The notes under the pieces are model-generated. The model was not told the DNA's origin, did not search any database, and saw only the letters and a list, made by a program, of their open reading frames with translations. DNA of 64,000 nt from Rhodococcus sp. NBC_00297 (GTDB taxonomy: Bacteria > Actinomycetota > Actinomycetes > Mycobacteriales > Mycobacteriaceae): contig NZ_CP108041.1 of assembly GCF_036173065.1 (NCBI RefSeq), forward strand, positions 1,426,001 to 1,490,000, read 5' to 3'. Shown piece after piece: positions 8,460 through 16,534 of the stretch. The position numbers and the translations under genes are program-made. Position 1 is the stretch's first letter, and each line of letters opens with the position of its first letter.

Positions 8460-8603
8460 ATGTCTGTGTCGTGGGAGTCTCTGTCTCGTCGGCGCGGCGT
8501 ACGGGTGACCGGCGGGCTCGTCGGCGTGTACGTCGGCCTGGTGGCCTACTGGTTCGTGCAGGATGCCGCCCACCGTGTGGCAGCGCGGAAGGCTGAGGCA
8601 TAG
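8460..8603 (+). CDS. Small single-span membrane protein
   Basis: A 47-codon ORF begins with ATG at 8460 behind GAGAGGG. It encodes one hydrophobic segment (about residues 15-34, G-G-L-V-G-V-Y-V-G-L-V-A-Y-W-F-V) flanked by basic residues, so it should sit in the membrane with short tails. I recognise no family. It lies between the QorB-like gene and the convergent AraC gene and could be a real small protein, although its length makes chance possible. Confidence 0.4.
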   Translation: MSVSWESLSRRRGVRVTGGLVGVYVGLVAYWFVQDAAHRVAARKAEA

Positions 8604-8666
8604 CCTCCGTTCGTGCCGCTCCGAGTCTTCGTCCGATGTGAGGGGTTGTCGGACAACAGGATGCCC

Positions 8667-9638
8667 CTACGACGCCGACCCTGAGTGCCGCATCGACGAC
8701 GGGGACCGACCCATCGTGCGGGTGAACGCTCGCGAGAACGCCGCGTCGGACCCATATCCGAACGAGGCCGCGACCGAGGAGATGGTGGCGTTCGATCTCA
8801 TGAGCTCCGCCGCCGCGAGCTGCATGCGCCGACGGGTCAGGTGGACCAGCGGGGCCTCACCCACCAGCGCGGTGAAGAGCGCGGCGAAGGCGGATCGAGA
8901 CATCGCCGCCGTCCGAGCCAGATCCGCCACCGTCCACGGCCGCTCCGGATGCCGATGCATCGCGATGACCGCGGCACCGATCTGTCTGTCGCGCAACGCC
9001 CCCAGCCAGCCGCCGATCTCAGCGCCCTCCTCTCGGAGCCACGCTCGGACGAGATCGATGATCAGGATGTCGGCAAGCCGCGTCACCACGGCCTCCCCAC
9101 CCGGCCGGCGGGCAGCGGCCTCGTTCGCGAGCAGTTCCAGTACCGCGGCCGAGACCGCAGACCCGCGATCACCCACCAGCACATCGGGCAGCACGTCGAG
9201 GAGTGAGCGGGCAGTCGGATGATCGAACTTCACGGCGCCACAGATCAACACGGCCCGCTCGCCCCCGCCGCCGTGCTCGAGAACGATGAAGCGGTCCGAG
9301 ATCCACTCGGGCTCCGGGTCGTACATCGACACCGACAGGGATGACGGATCGTCCACAACTCGGTGGCCTCGACCGTGCGGGACCAGCACGCACTCACCCT
9401 CGCCCACCAGCCGAGGTTCCGTCCCCGGCAGGTCGAGCAGGCACGATCCCACCACCGGTGCGTGAAACCACAGGCAGTCCTCCATCGCGGGGATGTCGAG
9501 ACCCCAGGGAGCCGTCAGTTCCGATCGAACGTAGAACACCCCACGCATCCGCAGCGAGTGCAGGGCGTCGCCGAGCGCATCGTCACCGCGCCACATCCTG
9601 GACGATCGATCATCAATGGTGGACTCCACGGTATTCAT
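8667..9638 (-). CDS. AraC-family transcriptional regulator (cupin sensor)
   Basis: The 323-residue product has an N-terminal cupin-like sensor (about residues 15-190) of the kind found in regulators next to short-chain dehydrogenases. A C-terminal AraC double HTH (about 220-320) carries W-T-V-A-D-L-A-R-T-A-A-M-S-R-S-A-F and F-G-Y-G-S-D-A-A-F-S-R-A-F. The ATG at 9638 is preferred because the cupin homology begins soon after and the region upstream of it is the divergent gene. It is divergent from the NmrA-like gene at 9670, with only 31 bases between the starts, so it is probably its regulator. Confidence 0.85.
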   Translation of the reverse strand: MNTVESTIDDRSSRMWRGDDALGDALHSLRMRGVFYVRSELTAPWGLDIPAMEDCLWFHAPVVGSCLLDLPGTEPRLVGEGECVLVPHGRGHRVVDDPSSLSVSMYDPEPEWISDRFIVLEHGGGGERAVLICGAVKFDHPTARSLLDVLPDVLVGDRGSAVSAAVLELLANEAAARRPGGEAVVTRLADILIIDLVRAWLREEGAEIGGWLGALRDRQIGAAVIAMHRHPERPWTVADLARTAAMSRSAFAALFTALVGEAPLVHLTRRRMQLAAAELMRSNATISSVAASFGYGSDAAFSRAFTRTMGRSPSSMRHSGSAS

Positions 9639-9669
9639 TGTCCACCACGAACCCGGCACCGCGAACATC

Positions 9670-10533
9670 GTGACCACACAACGAACCATCACTGTTCTCG
9701 GCGCCACCGGCCGAACCGGACGACGCCTCACCGACACGCTCCTCGGCCGCGGATGGAAAGTACGCCGTGTCGCGCGCACCGCACGGCCCCACCCACACCC
9801 GGCTGCCACCACGCACACGGGCGACCTGACCGACACCGACTTCCTCACCACCGCGTTCACCGGCGTGGACGCGGCCTACGTCCTCGTCCCGTTCGACCCC
9901 ACAGCACCCGACGTCCGAGCACACATGGACGACATCGGGTCCTCCATCACCGACGCACTCCGACGAGCACGGGTGCCACGCGCCGTCGCACTCAGTTCCC
10001 TGGGCGCCGAACTCGAGCACGGGACCGGATTCCTCACCGCACTGCACGCTCAGGAGCAGCGACTCACCGCCCTCGAGACCGATCTCGTCCTTCTCCGACC
10101 CGGCTACTTCTTCGACAATCTCGACCCCGTCCTGCCCCACCTCCGCCACATCGGGGCACTCCAGGACTCCATCGCCCCCGACGTGCCCCTGCCGATGGTG
10201 GCGGCCGGCGACGTCGGCGCAGCCGCGGCCGCGGCAGTCGAGGAACTCGAGCACCAGGGCACCACCATCCGCGAGATCAGGACCGCAGTCGATCTCACCC
10301 TGACAGACCTCGCCGCTGCGGTCGGCCGAGCACAGGGCATCGGCCATCTCCCCTACCAGCAGCTCCCCGACGAGGAGACGATGACCCAGCTACTCCAGGT
10401 CGGATTCTCCGACGATGCAGCGAGATTGCAGGTCGAGATGCACCATGCATTCTCTGCAGGACGCGTCGCCGCGACGGGGGACGACCCCCGCGCCCCGACG
10501 ACGGTGGACGACTACCTGGCGTCGCGGGCGTGA
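9670..10533 (+). CDS. NmrA-like NAD(P)H-binding protein
   Basis: The 287-residue product starts at GTG 9670, directly before the Rossmann strand I-T-V-L-G-A-T-G-R-T-G-R-R; the upstream ATG at 9616 would overlap the divergent AraC start and adds no homology. The fold is that of NmrA/HSCARG-type atypical SDRs, which bind NAD(P)H and either reduce quinones or sense redox state. R-P-G-Y-F-F-D-N-L in the substrate half matches the group. It is divergent from the AraC gene and followed by a convergent alpha/beta hydrolase. Confidence 0.82.
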   Translation: MTTQRTITVLGATGRTGRRLTDTLLGRGWKVRRVARTARPHPHPAATTHTGDLTDTDFLTTAFTGVDAAYVLVPFDPTAPDVRAHMDDIGSSITDALRRARVPRAVALSSLGAELEHGTGFLTALHAQEQRLTALETDLVLLRPGYFFDNLDPVLPHLRHIGALQDSIAPDVPLPMVAAGDVGAAAAAAVEELEHQGTTIREIRTAVDLTLTDLAAAVGRAQGIGHLPYQQLPDEETMTQLLQVGFSDDAARLQVEMHHAFSAGRVAATGDDPRAPTTVDDYLASRA

Positions 10534-10567
10534 GCGTCTACCGAAAGCGTGGCGTTCCCACGTCTGC

Positions 10568-11371
10568 TCACGACGCCGTGGTCGAACCCCGGATCACAGC
10601 CGCCACGAGATCAGGATCGTCCCACGTGGGAACGTGCCCCAGATGCTCGTGCACGATGACGGCGGCGAGGGACGGCAGCCCGTCGAGGTCCGTCTCCGCT
10701 GCACGGATGAGCGGGTCTCTGCCCCCGTAGACCACGGTGATCGGGACATCGATCTCGGCTCCGCCGCCGAAGCGAGTGCCTTCGAGGGCTGACATCGTGC
10801 GGTCGAAGTCGCACGTGGCGAGGTTGCGTGCATCGTCGGCTGCCACCACCGACGGGATGCGCCACGGACGGCCGAACAGCCCGAACAAGGCGACGGTCCG
10901 CAGCAGTGGCCGGCGCAGGAGGAACCCCACACCCGGAACGCGAGACCCGTGCACCCACACGGAGAAGAGCACCTGCCGACGCACACGGGCTGTGCCGCCC
11001 GTCGAGCGCCACAGCCCGGCGGGCATGAGCGCACACACGGACGTCGCCCGACCACGGCGCGCGATCTCCAACGAGAGCCACCCGCCGAGCGAATTGCCCA
11101 CGAGGTGCGCACTGTCCCAGCCCAGTTCGTCCATCACCAGCTCCACCCGGTCAGCCAGTCGCGCCGGCGTGGGTGCGTCACCGTCGCCGAGGGGATCACT
11201 CTCTTCGAAGCCCGGGAGATCGATCGCGACGGTATCGAAGTGATCAGCCAGTGCCGGAATCACGGGGTCCCACATCTGATGTCGATGCCCGATCCCGTGA
11301 ATCAGGAGCATGGGGGCTCCCCGGCCGGTCCTGCTGTAGCGAGGCAGTGCGGAGACATCGATGTCGGTCAC
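10568..11371 (-). CDS. Alpha/beta hydrolase
   Basis: The product has 267 residues from the GTG at 11371, where the homology starts (R-Y-S-R-T-G-R-G-A-P-M-L-L-I-H-G-I-G). The oxyanion-hole H-G motif, the nucleophile elbow G-N-S-L-G-G and a C-terminal histidine in E-H-L-G-H-V-P are all present, with an aspartate in V-Y-G-G-R-D-P, so the catalytic triad is complete. The family includes esterases, haloperoxidase-like enzymes and C-C hydrolases; the substrate cannot be told. It runs opposite to the NmrA-like gene and in the same direction as the next hydrolase. Confidence 0.85.
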   Translation of the reverse strand: MTDIDVSALPRYSRTGRGAPMLLIHGIGHRHQMWDPVIPALADHFDTVAIDLPGFEESDPLGDGDAPTPARLADRVELVMDELGWDSAHLVGNSLGGWLSLEIARRGRATSVCALMPAGLWRSTGGTARVRRQVLFSVWVHGSRVPGVGFLLRRPLLRTVALFGLFGRPWRIPSVVAADDARNLATCDFDRTMSALEGTRFGGGAEIDVPITVVYGGRDPLIRAAETDLDGLPSLAAVIVHEHLGHVPTWDDPDLVAAVIRGSTTAS

Positions 11372-11516
11372 GGGACAAGTATCGGTCCGAGACGGGCACC
11401 ACCGATGTGGAGTGTGGCCAGTATCCGTGCGATGGGTCGGGACATTCGACAACCGAGCCGTGCGCGTGCGGTCACGCGGGAGCGACGACCAGCTCGGGTG
11501 GAGTCGTCTGAACGGC

Positions 11517-12458
11517 TCAGAGGTGGCGCGCAGCGAAGTCCACCGCGCACCGCAGCGTCTCGCGGCCTTCCGGAAGTACGCCTGCCAACACGGGAAATGC
11601 GTGCACCTGACCCCGCCACACATGGGTCTCGACGATCCGGCCGGCGTCCTCGAGCTTGCGCGTCATCGCCTCCACGTCCGGGCGCATCAACTCGTACTGC
11701 GCCGAGGACAGGAAGACCGGCGGAAACACCGACGGATCGGCATTGATCGGAGACGCTGCGCCCGGGATGGCGTCCGGACCGTTCATCCAACGATCCTCCA
11801 GCGCGAGAACCTGTTTCATCGGCAGATACGCGTCCCGCTTCATGAACGCACGGGAATGGCTCCTCAGGTCCAGATTGAGCAACGGCGAGAACCCCAGAAC
11901 GGCCGCGGGTGGTGTCAACCCTTCCAGCGCAGCCAGTTCGGCGACCTTCATCGCGAGGTAACCGCCGGCCGAGTCTCCCGCCACGATGATCTTCGACGGA
12001 TCGGCCACCGCCGCCGACGCGGCGCGGTAGGCGGCCATGGCATCGAAGATCGACGTGCCGATGCCGCCGTACGGAATTTGCCGGTACTCCACGGAGTACA
12101 CCGGAACGCCCGCACGGGCGGCGATCATGGCACACGCACCGCGGTGGGTCGCCAGTCCGCAGAAGACGAAGCCGCCGCCGTGGAAGTAGAGAACCGTCGC
12201 ACCGGCCAGAGTGCCGGTGGCCGTCCGAGGATGTGTCGTCTTCTCGCAGGGCACACCACCGAGAACCACCTGGTCGATCGTGACGCGAGGCGGCTTCGGC
12301 AGTCGGTCGACGACGCGATCGAGGTGCCCGATGGCCTTGATGCCGCCGTCGGTGAGCGGCCACATACTCAGGGTCGGCTTGAGGACCGCCTTCATCGCCG
12401 CCGACAGAACGCGTGCTTGCGGACTGATGTCGTCGTGCCAGGTGAGTGTGCCCGTCAT
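11517..12458 (-). CDS. HSL-family alpha/beta hydrolase/esterase
   Basis: The 313-residue product belongs to the hormone-sensitive-lipase group: F-H-G-G-G-F forms the oxyanion hole, G-D-S-A-G-G the nucleophile elbow, and Q-V-H-A-F holds the catalytic histidine near the C-terminus. The frame is open far upstream on this strand, but the ATG at 12458 matches the family length and the start of homology. No signal peptide is seen, so it is likely cytoplasmic. Relatives hydrolyse short acyl esters, and in mycobacteria several degrade lipids. The lipoprotein gene at 12651 is divergent. Confidence 0.87.
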   Translation of the reverse strand: MTGTLTWHDDISPQARVLSAAMKAVLKPTLSMWPLTDGGIKAIGHLDRVVDRLPKPPRVTIDQVVLGGVPCEKTTHPRTATGTLAGATVLYFHGGGFVFCGLATHRGACAMIAARAGVPVYSVEYRQIPYGGIGTSIFDAMAAYRAASAAVADPSKIIVAGDSAGGYLAMKVAELAALEGLTPPAAVLGFSPLLNLDLRSHSRAFMKRDAYLPMKQVLALEDRWMNGPDAIPGAASPINADPSVFPPVFLSSAQYELMRPDVEAMTRKLEDAGRIVETHVWRGQVHAFPVLAGVLPEGRETLRCAVDFAARHL

Positions 12459-12650
12459 CGTCTCGTCGTTCCCCTCGTGCGATGAAGCGTGGAGACGATC
12501 GACGCTATCAGCCCGGCTCCGTGCACCGATTCCGACAGACTCGAGCTCGGCTGTGCTCGTGGGAGCTCGGCTCGGGTTTCCCGCGTGAACGTGCTGGGTA
12601 CGCATACGACGAACGCGCCTGGGCGCACTAGAGAAGTTCGGTGGTTCACT

Positions 12651-13676
12651 GTGAAACGCATCGTCGTCGCCTTGTCGGTACTGGCTCTCGTCGCCGGCTG
12701 TTCCACCGACGACACTGCACCTGCGCCGACGCAGACGCCCGCCGCCGAACCGGCTAGGGCGCCCGCAGCGCAGGATCCGATCGGCACCGTCGTTCCGCTT
12801 CCGGGCGCACCCGAGGGAATCGTCGTCACGTCGTCCGGCATCGCCGTCGCCGCAGTGCGTGAACCCGATGGCCTGAGGCTGCTCGACGCGGCGACCGGAG
12901 TCGAGCGATCGTTCGTGCCGACGGTCGGTGCGCCGCGACACCTCTCCCTCGCCGGCCCGGACGGACCGGTACTCGCGCCCCTCGAGTCCAGTGACGAACT
13001 GCTCCTGGTCGATCCGGCGAACGGAGCGACGCTCTCCACCACCCGGGGCGTCGGACGGCAACCGCACGATGCCGTGGTAACCGCCGACGGCGCGACCGTC
13101 GTGACCAACGAGATGGGCGGCGGAGTCGTCTTCGTACGCAACGGTGTCGTGACCGCATCTCTCCCCGCCGGTCCCGTGCAACCGGGCGGCGTTGCAGCCG
13201 TCGGCAATTACGCAGCTGTCGCAGACGTGCAGGGCAACGGGATCTGGATCTACAGCGGGCCGGACCAGAAGCTCGTCGCGCAGGGACCGTTGGGGACCAA
13301 ACTGACGCATGCGACATCGCTCAGCCCCGACCTCGCTGCCTTCGCCGACACCGACGGTGGCGCGGTATACCTCGAACGCATCACTCCCGACATCAGCGAG
13401 GTCGCTCGCATCGACGCACCCGGCAATCCTTACGGGCTCGCCTACGACGCCGATCGGAAGCTCCTTCTGATCACGCTGACCGAGAGCAACATCCTTCGTG
13501 TCGTCGATGTGGCCGAGCCGGCATCGCCGCGGATCGTGGTCGACTCACCGACGGTTCGTCAGGCCAATTCCGTTGCCGTGGATCCACGAACGGGAAACGT
13601 GTTGGTGACAGGCAGTGACCCCGGCGCGGACTCGAGCCTGCAGATCATCCCGGCCGACAGTGTCGACGCGTCGTGA
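12651..13676 (+). CDS. Lipoprotein with YVTN-type beta-propeller
   Basis: The 341-residue product starts with a lipoprotein signal peptide: basic K-R, hydrophobic core and lipobox L-V-A-G-C at residues 14-18, so the mature protein is anchored outside the membrane. A Pro/Ala/Thr-rich linker follows. The rest consists of repeated four-strand blades typical of YVTN/NHL propellers (G-R-Q-P-H-D-A-V-V-T, then G-N-P-Y-G-L-A-Y). GTG 12651 sits just before the signal peptide. It converges with the GtrA gene 18 bases away. The partner is unknown, but its position beside the envelope cluster suggests a surface role. Confidence 0.85.
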   Translation: MKRIVVALSVLALVAGCSTDDTAPAPTQTPAAEPARAPAAQDPIGTVVPLPGAPEGIVVTSSGIAVAAVREPDGLRLLDAATGVERSFVPTVGAPRHLSLAGPDGPVLAPLESSDELLLVDPANGATLSTTRGVGRQPHDAVVTADGATVVTNEMGGGVVFVRNGVVTASLPAGPVQPGGVAAVGNYAAVADVQGNGIWIYSGPDQKLVAQGPLGTKLTHATSLSPDLAAFADTDGGAVYLERITPDISEVARIDAPGNPYGLAYDADRKLLLITLTESNILRVVDVAEPASPRIVVDSPTVRQANSVAVDPRTGNVLVTGSDPGADSSLQIIPADSVDAS

Positions 13677-13694
13677 CACGTGCCTGCGCGACGT

Positions 13695-14102
13695 TCACGA
13701 TCGGTGTTCGGTGAACACCCGGCGCAACCCGACGAAGCGCACGACCGTGGCCACGAGGTTCGCGGCCACCAGGACGGACACCTCGACTGCTCGCGATGCA
13801 TCGGGTACCCACCTGTGGAGGAGTACCAACGAGCCGCTGGTGACCGCCAGCCCGAGGGCGAAGACGACGAGCCCTTGCACGTACTGGCGAACGATCGCAT
13901 CGGTTCCACGGATTCCGAAGGTGAACCGGCGGTTGATCGCGGTGTTGGCGAGCGCAGAGACCAGGAGCGCGAGCACGTTCGCGGCCTGGGACGACATGAC
14001 GACTCGGAACACCAGAAACAACAGAACGTACGCGACGGCGCTCGCAGCCCCGACGAGGTAGAAGCGGAACAGCACACTCCGGGTTCCGGAGGTCGCGGTC
14101 AG
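13695..14102 (-). CDS. GtrA-family membrane protein (putative lipid-linked sugar flippase)
   Basis: The GtrA fold shows four membrane helices (F-Y-L-V-G-A-A-S-A-V near the start, A-N-T-A-I-N-R-R-F-T-F as the family signature, then two more spans). GtrA proteins are thought to move polyprenyl-linked sugars across the membrane. I place the start at CTG 14102: its CTGA overlaps the upstream stop, GGGAGAG lies 5 bases before it, and other genes in this cluster also start in 4-base overlaps. An ATG at 14147 is the alternative (150 residues) but lacks a ribosome binding site. It is the last gene of a leftward cluster that also encodes a GT2 glycosyltransferase. Confidence 0.8.
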   Translation of the reverse strand: MTATSGTRSVLFRFYLVGAASAVAYVLLFLVFRVVMSSQAANVLALLVSALANTAINRRFTFGIRGTDAIVRQYVQGLVVFALGLAVTSGSLVLLHRWVPDASRAVEVSVLVAANLVATVVRFVGLRRVFTEHRS

Positions 14103-14779
14103 AGTGTCTCTCCCGTCGGCCTCGAAACGGGGAGCGCAGCCACGCATCGGGCGAACTCACTGTTCGGGTGGCACTGTCGTGCGATCGGGTCGAGATCGAC
14201 GAGTTCGTCCGCGTCACGCAGAGTCGGAGCTGCACCGACGACGAGGCCGCAGCGCTGCAGGGCGTCCCGGGTGTCGTCCCCGGTGCGGTCGGTGGACATC
14301 TCCACTGCTCGCAGCGCCTGCGCATCGGATGCGTCGTGCAGTCCGAGCACCCACCACCCTCCGTCCTCGGCACGGCCCAGGATCGCCGACGACGGTGCCA
14401 GAGCCTCACCGATGTCGGTGAGCATCGCGGGGTCGACCTGCGGTGTGTCCATGCCTATCTGCACGACGGGACCGGATCCGGCGGCGTCGTGATGCGCGTG
14501 GATCAGCCGTTCCGTAAATCCGTCCCCGCGCTGGTCGATGACGTCGAAGTAGGCCAGTGACTTTCGGATCTCGTCGCTGCGCATCGCCTCGGCCAGGTCG
14601 CCGGTCATCGCGACCACCCGCCGGGCAAAAGGAGCCTGCCTTGCCGCGGCAAGCGTGTCGAGCAGCGCCGCAGCCGCCACAGACGCGGCGTCCTCGGCGG
14701 TCATGGCGGCCATCAATCGAGTCTTGGCGAAGCCGGGTACCGGCGCTTTCGCGATGACGAGCAGCGTCGCATCCATCAT
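14099..14779 (-). CDS. DUF2064 (TIGR04282-type) glycosyltransferase-like protein
   Basis: The 226-residue protein has the nucleotidyl/glycosyltransferase-A fold of DUF2064: L-L-V-I-A-K-A-P-V-P-G-F-A-K-T-R-L at the N-terminus, then G-M-D-T-P-Q and G-R-A-E-D-G-G-W-W-V-L-G as later signatures. The exact reaction of this family has not, to my knowledge, been shown. The ATG at 14779 overlaps the stop of the GT2 gene (ATGA), and its own stop overlaps the proposed GtrA start. In actinobacteria this family commonly lies next to GT2 and epimerase genes, which supports a joint pathway. Confidence 0.85.
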   Translation of the reverse strand: MMDATLLVIAKAPVPGFAKTRLMAAMTAEDAASVAAAALLDTLAAARQAPFARRVVAMTGDLAEAMRSDEIRKSLAYFDVIDQRGDGFTERLIHAHHDAAGSGPVVQIGMDTPQVDPAMLTDIGEALAPSSAILGRAEDGGWWVLGLHDASDAQALRAVEMSTDRTGDDTRDALQRCGLVVGAAPTLRDADELVDLDPIARQCHPNSEFARCVAALPVSRPTGETL

Positions 14780-15432
14780 GGAATCACCTTCGCGAAATCC
14801 CAGACGGCCACCACCGTGCCGCGAACCGACCCCGACACCTTCGACACTCCCCCGGTCCGCGGGCGGTACGAGATGTCGTGCTCGACCACTGTCCACCCTG
14901 CCCGAGCGGCGAGAACCAACAGCTGCAGCGGGTAGCCGGAGCGTCGGTCCGGGACGTCGAGCGAGAGCAGATCGTCGCGGCGGGCCACCCGAAGAGCGCC
15001 GATGTCGTGGACGTCGATCTTCAGCCGTCTGCGCAGACGCCAGGCAATGGCCTTGTTGCCGAGGCGGGCGTGCCACGGCGAGCCACTGCGGTGCACCGGG
15101 CGGCGCCGACCGACGACGAGTTGGGCGGAGTCCAACGCTGCGACGAGACCGGGCAGCTCGCGCGGGTCCATCGACCCGTCCCCGTCCATGACAGCCACGA
15201 CGGTCGTTCGGGCAGCGGTGATTCCGGCGTGCACGGCGGAGCCGTACCCGGGAACAGCCTCGACGACCACGTGCGCCCCGTGCGCGCGGGCCACGTCCGC
15301 AGTGCCGTCGGTGGAGCCGTTGTCGACGACCAGACGGTGATAGCCGTCGGGCACGGCGTCGAGAACATCGGGAAGAGATTGCGCCTCGTTGCGGCACGGG
15401 AGTACGACGGTGACATCGGAAGGATCGATCAT
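14776..15432 (-). CDS. Family 2 glycosyltransferase (DPM/DPG synthase type)
   Basis: The 218-residue protein is a compact GT2: V-V-L-P-C-R-N-E-A at the nucleotide-binding start, D-N-G-S-T-D-G-T, and M-D-G-D-G-S-M-D as the metal-binding D-x-D. It has no membrane tail, so it may work as a soluble polyprenol-phosphate sugar transferase, with GtrA moving the product. The ATG at 15432 gives the usual family length; a GTG at 15438 overlaps the epimerase stop as GTGA and is equally possible. The stop overlaps the DUF2064 start. Confidence 0.88.
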   Translation of the reverse strand: MIDPSDVTVVLPCRNEAQSLPDVLDAVPDGYHRLVVDNGSTDGTADVARAHGAHVVVEAVPGYGSAVHAGITAARTTVVAVMDGDGSMDPRELPGLVAALDSAQLVVGRRRPVHRSGSPWHARLGNKAIAWRLRRRLKIDVHDIGALRVARRDDLLSLDVPDRRSGYPLQLLVLAARAGWTVVEHDISYRPRTGGVSKVSGSVRGTVVAVWDFAKVIP

Positions 15433-15434
15433 CG

Positions 15435-16496
15435 TCACACCACCGGGGCCGAGCCGTCGGATGCCGCCCGTAGCGGTGCCGACGCAAACCGCGTAAGCCC
15501 CTCGTCCGGACCGACGGCAGCTCGGAATCCGAGAATCTCGTCGGCCCGATCGGCACCGGCAACGATGTGCCGCACGTCGCCGGGACGGAACTGACCCGTC
15601 ACCGCCGGTTCGATGCCGCCGCCGTGTGCACGACACAGAATGCGGGCCACGTCACCGATCGAGATCGGGTGTCCCGAACATACGTTGCAGGCCACGAACC
15701 CCGCTCCGTCGTGCTCGACGGCGGCAAGGTTCGCGGCGGCGACGTCCCGGACGTCGACGAAGTCTCGCATCTGCCCGCCGTCCTCGTACACCGTCGGCGG
15801 CTCACCAGACTCCAGCGATGAGCGGAACATCGCCGCGACACCCGAATACGGTGTGTCACGGGGCATTCGATCGCCGTAGACGTTGTGGTACCGCAGCGCC
15901 GTGACCGATCCGCCCGTCGCCAGCGACCACGCAAGTGCATAGTTCTCCTGCGCGAGTTTGCTTGCCGCATAGAGACTCCGAGGCTCGAGCGGAGCGTCCT
16001 CGTCCACCGTCTCCCACGTCACCGGCTCGTCACCCTCCGGGCACTTCGCATCGAAGACACCGTTCCGCAGATCCGACGGGTTTCGAGGGCGCGGACGGAT
16101 GACACCGTGCACTGGGCAGCGGTAGCGACCTTCGCCGTAGACGACCATCGACGACGCGAGAACCAGCTTCCGACACTCGGCTCGGGCCATCGCGGCAAGT
16201 ACTTCGGCAGTACCCAGATCGTTGTGGCTGGCGTAGGCGGGTGCATCCGCGGTGCTGACGCCGGCTCCGACGACAGCAGCCTGGTGGCACACCACGTCCA
16301 CCCCCACCATGACGTCGTCCAGAGCGCCGGGGTCGCGAACGTCGACAGCCGTCACGTTCGGCGCGTGCCGCGGCGTCGGGCCGTGCGCGGAAGGCAGGAA
16401 CGCGTCGACAGCCGTCACGTCGTGGTCGGCCCCCAGTAGTGCTTCGTGAATGTGTTCGCCGATGAAACCGGCCGCGCCGGTGAGTAACACGTGCAT
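15435..16496 (-). CDS. NAD-dependent epimerase/dehydratase
   Basis: The 353-residue extended SDR opens with L-L-T-G-A-A-G-F-I-G, has the active-site Y-A-A-S-K-L-A-Q-E (Y-x-x-x-K) and a serine in A-S-S-M-V-V-Y-G, and ends with substrate-domain motifs such as R-D-F-V-D-V-R-D-V-A. It should act on a nucleotide sugar, for example as a 4-epimerase or a 4,6-dehydratase. A cysteine-containing insert near residues 130-165 (R-C-P-V-H-G, then K-C-P-E-G) is longer than in GalE and is seen in actinobacterial relatives. It is upstream of, and coupled to, the GT2 gene, so it may supply the donor sugar. Confidence 0.87.
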   Translation of the reverse strand: MHVLLTGAAGFIGEHIHEALLGADHDVTAVDAFLPSAHGPTPRHAPNVTAVDVRDPGALDDVMVGVDVVCHQAAVVGAGVSTADAPAYASHNDLGTAEVLAAMARAECRKLVLASSMVVYGEGRYRCPVHGVIRPRPRNPSDLRNGVFDAKCPEGDEPVTWETVDEDAPLEPRSLYAASKLAQENYALAWSLATGGSVTALRYHNVYGDRMPRDTPYSGVAAMFRSSLESGEPPTVYEDGGQMRDFVDVRDVAAANLAAVEHDGAGFVACNVCSGHPISIGDVARILCRAHGGGIEPAVTGQFRPGDVRHIVAGADRADEILGFRAAVGPDEGLTRFASAPLRAASDGSAPVV

Positions 16497-16534
16497 CGTT
16501 TCTCCTTGTCGTGTCGACCGAGGGGGCGGGTCGC

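Noticed and set aside
9363-10730. 455-codon plus frame rich in arginine, proline and histidine
   Set aside because: It crosses the AraC/NmrA divergent promoter and overlaps a clear NmrA gene in another frame; no homology.
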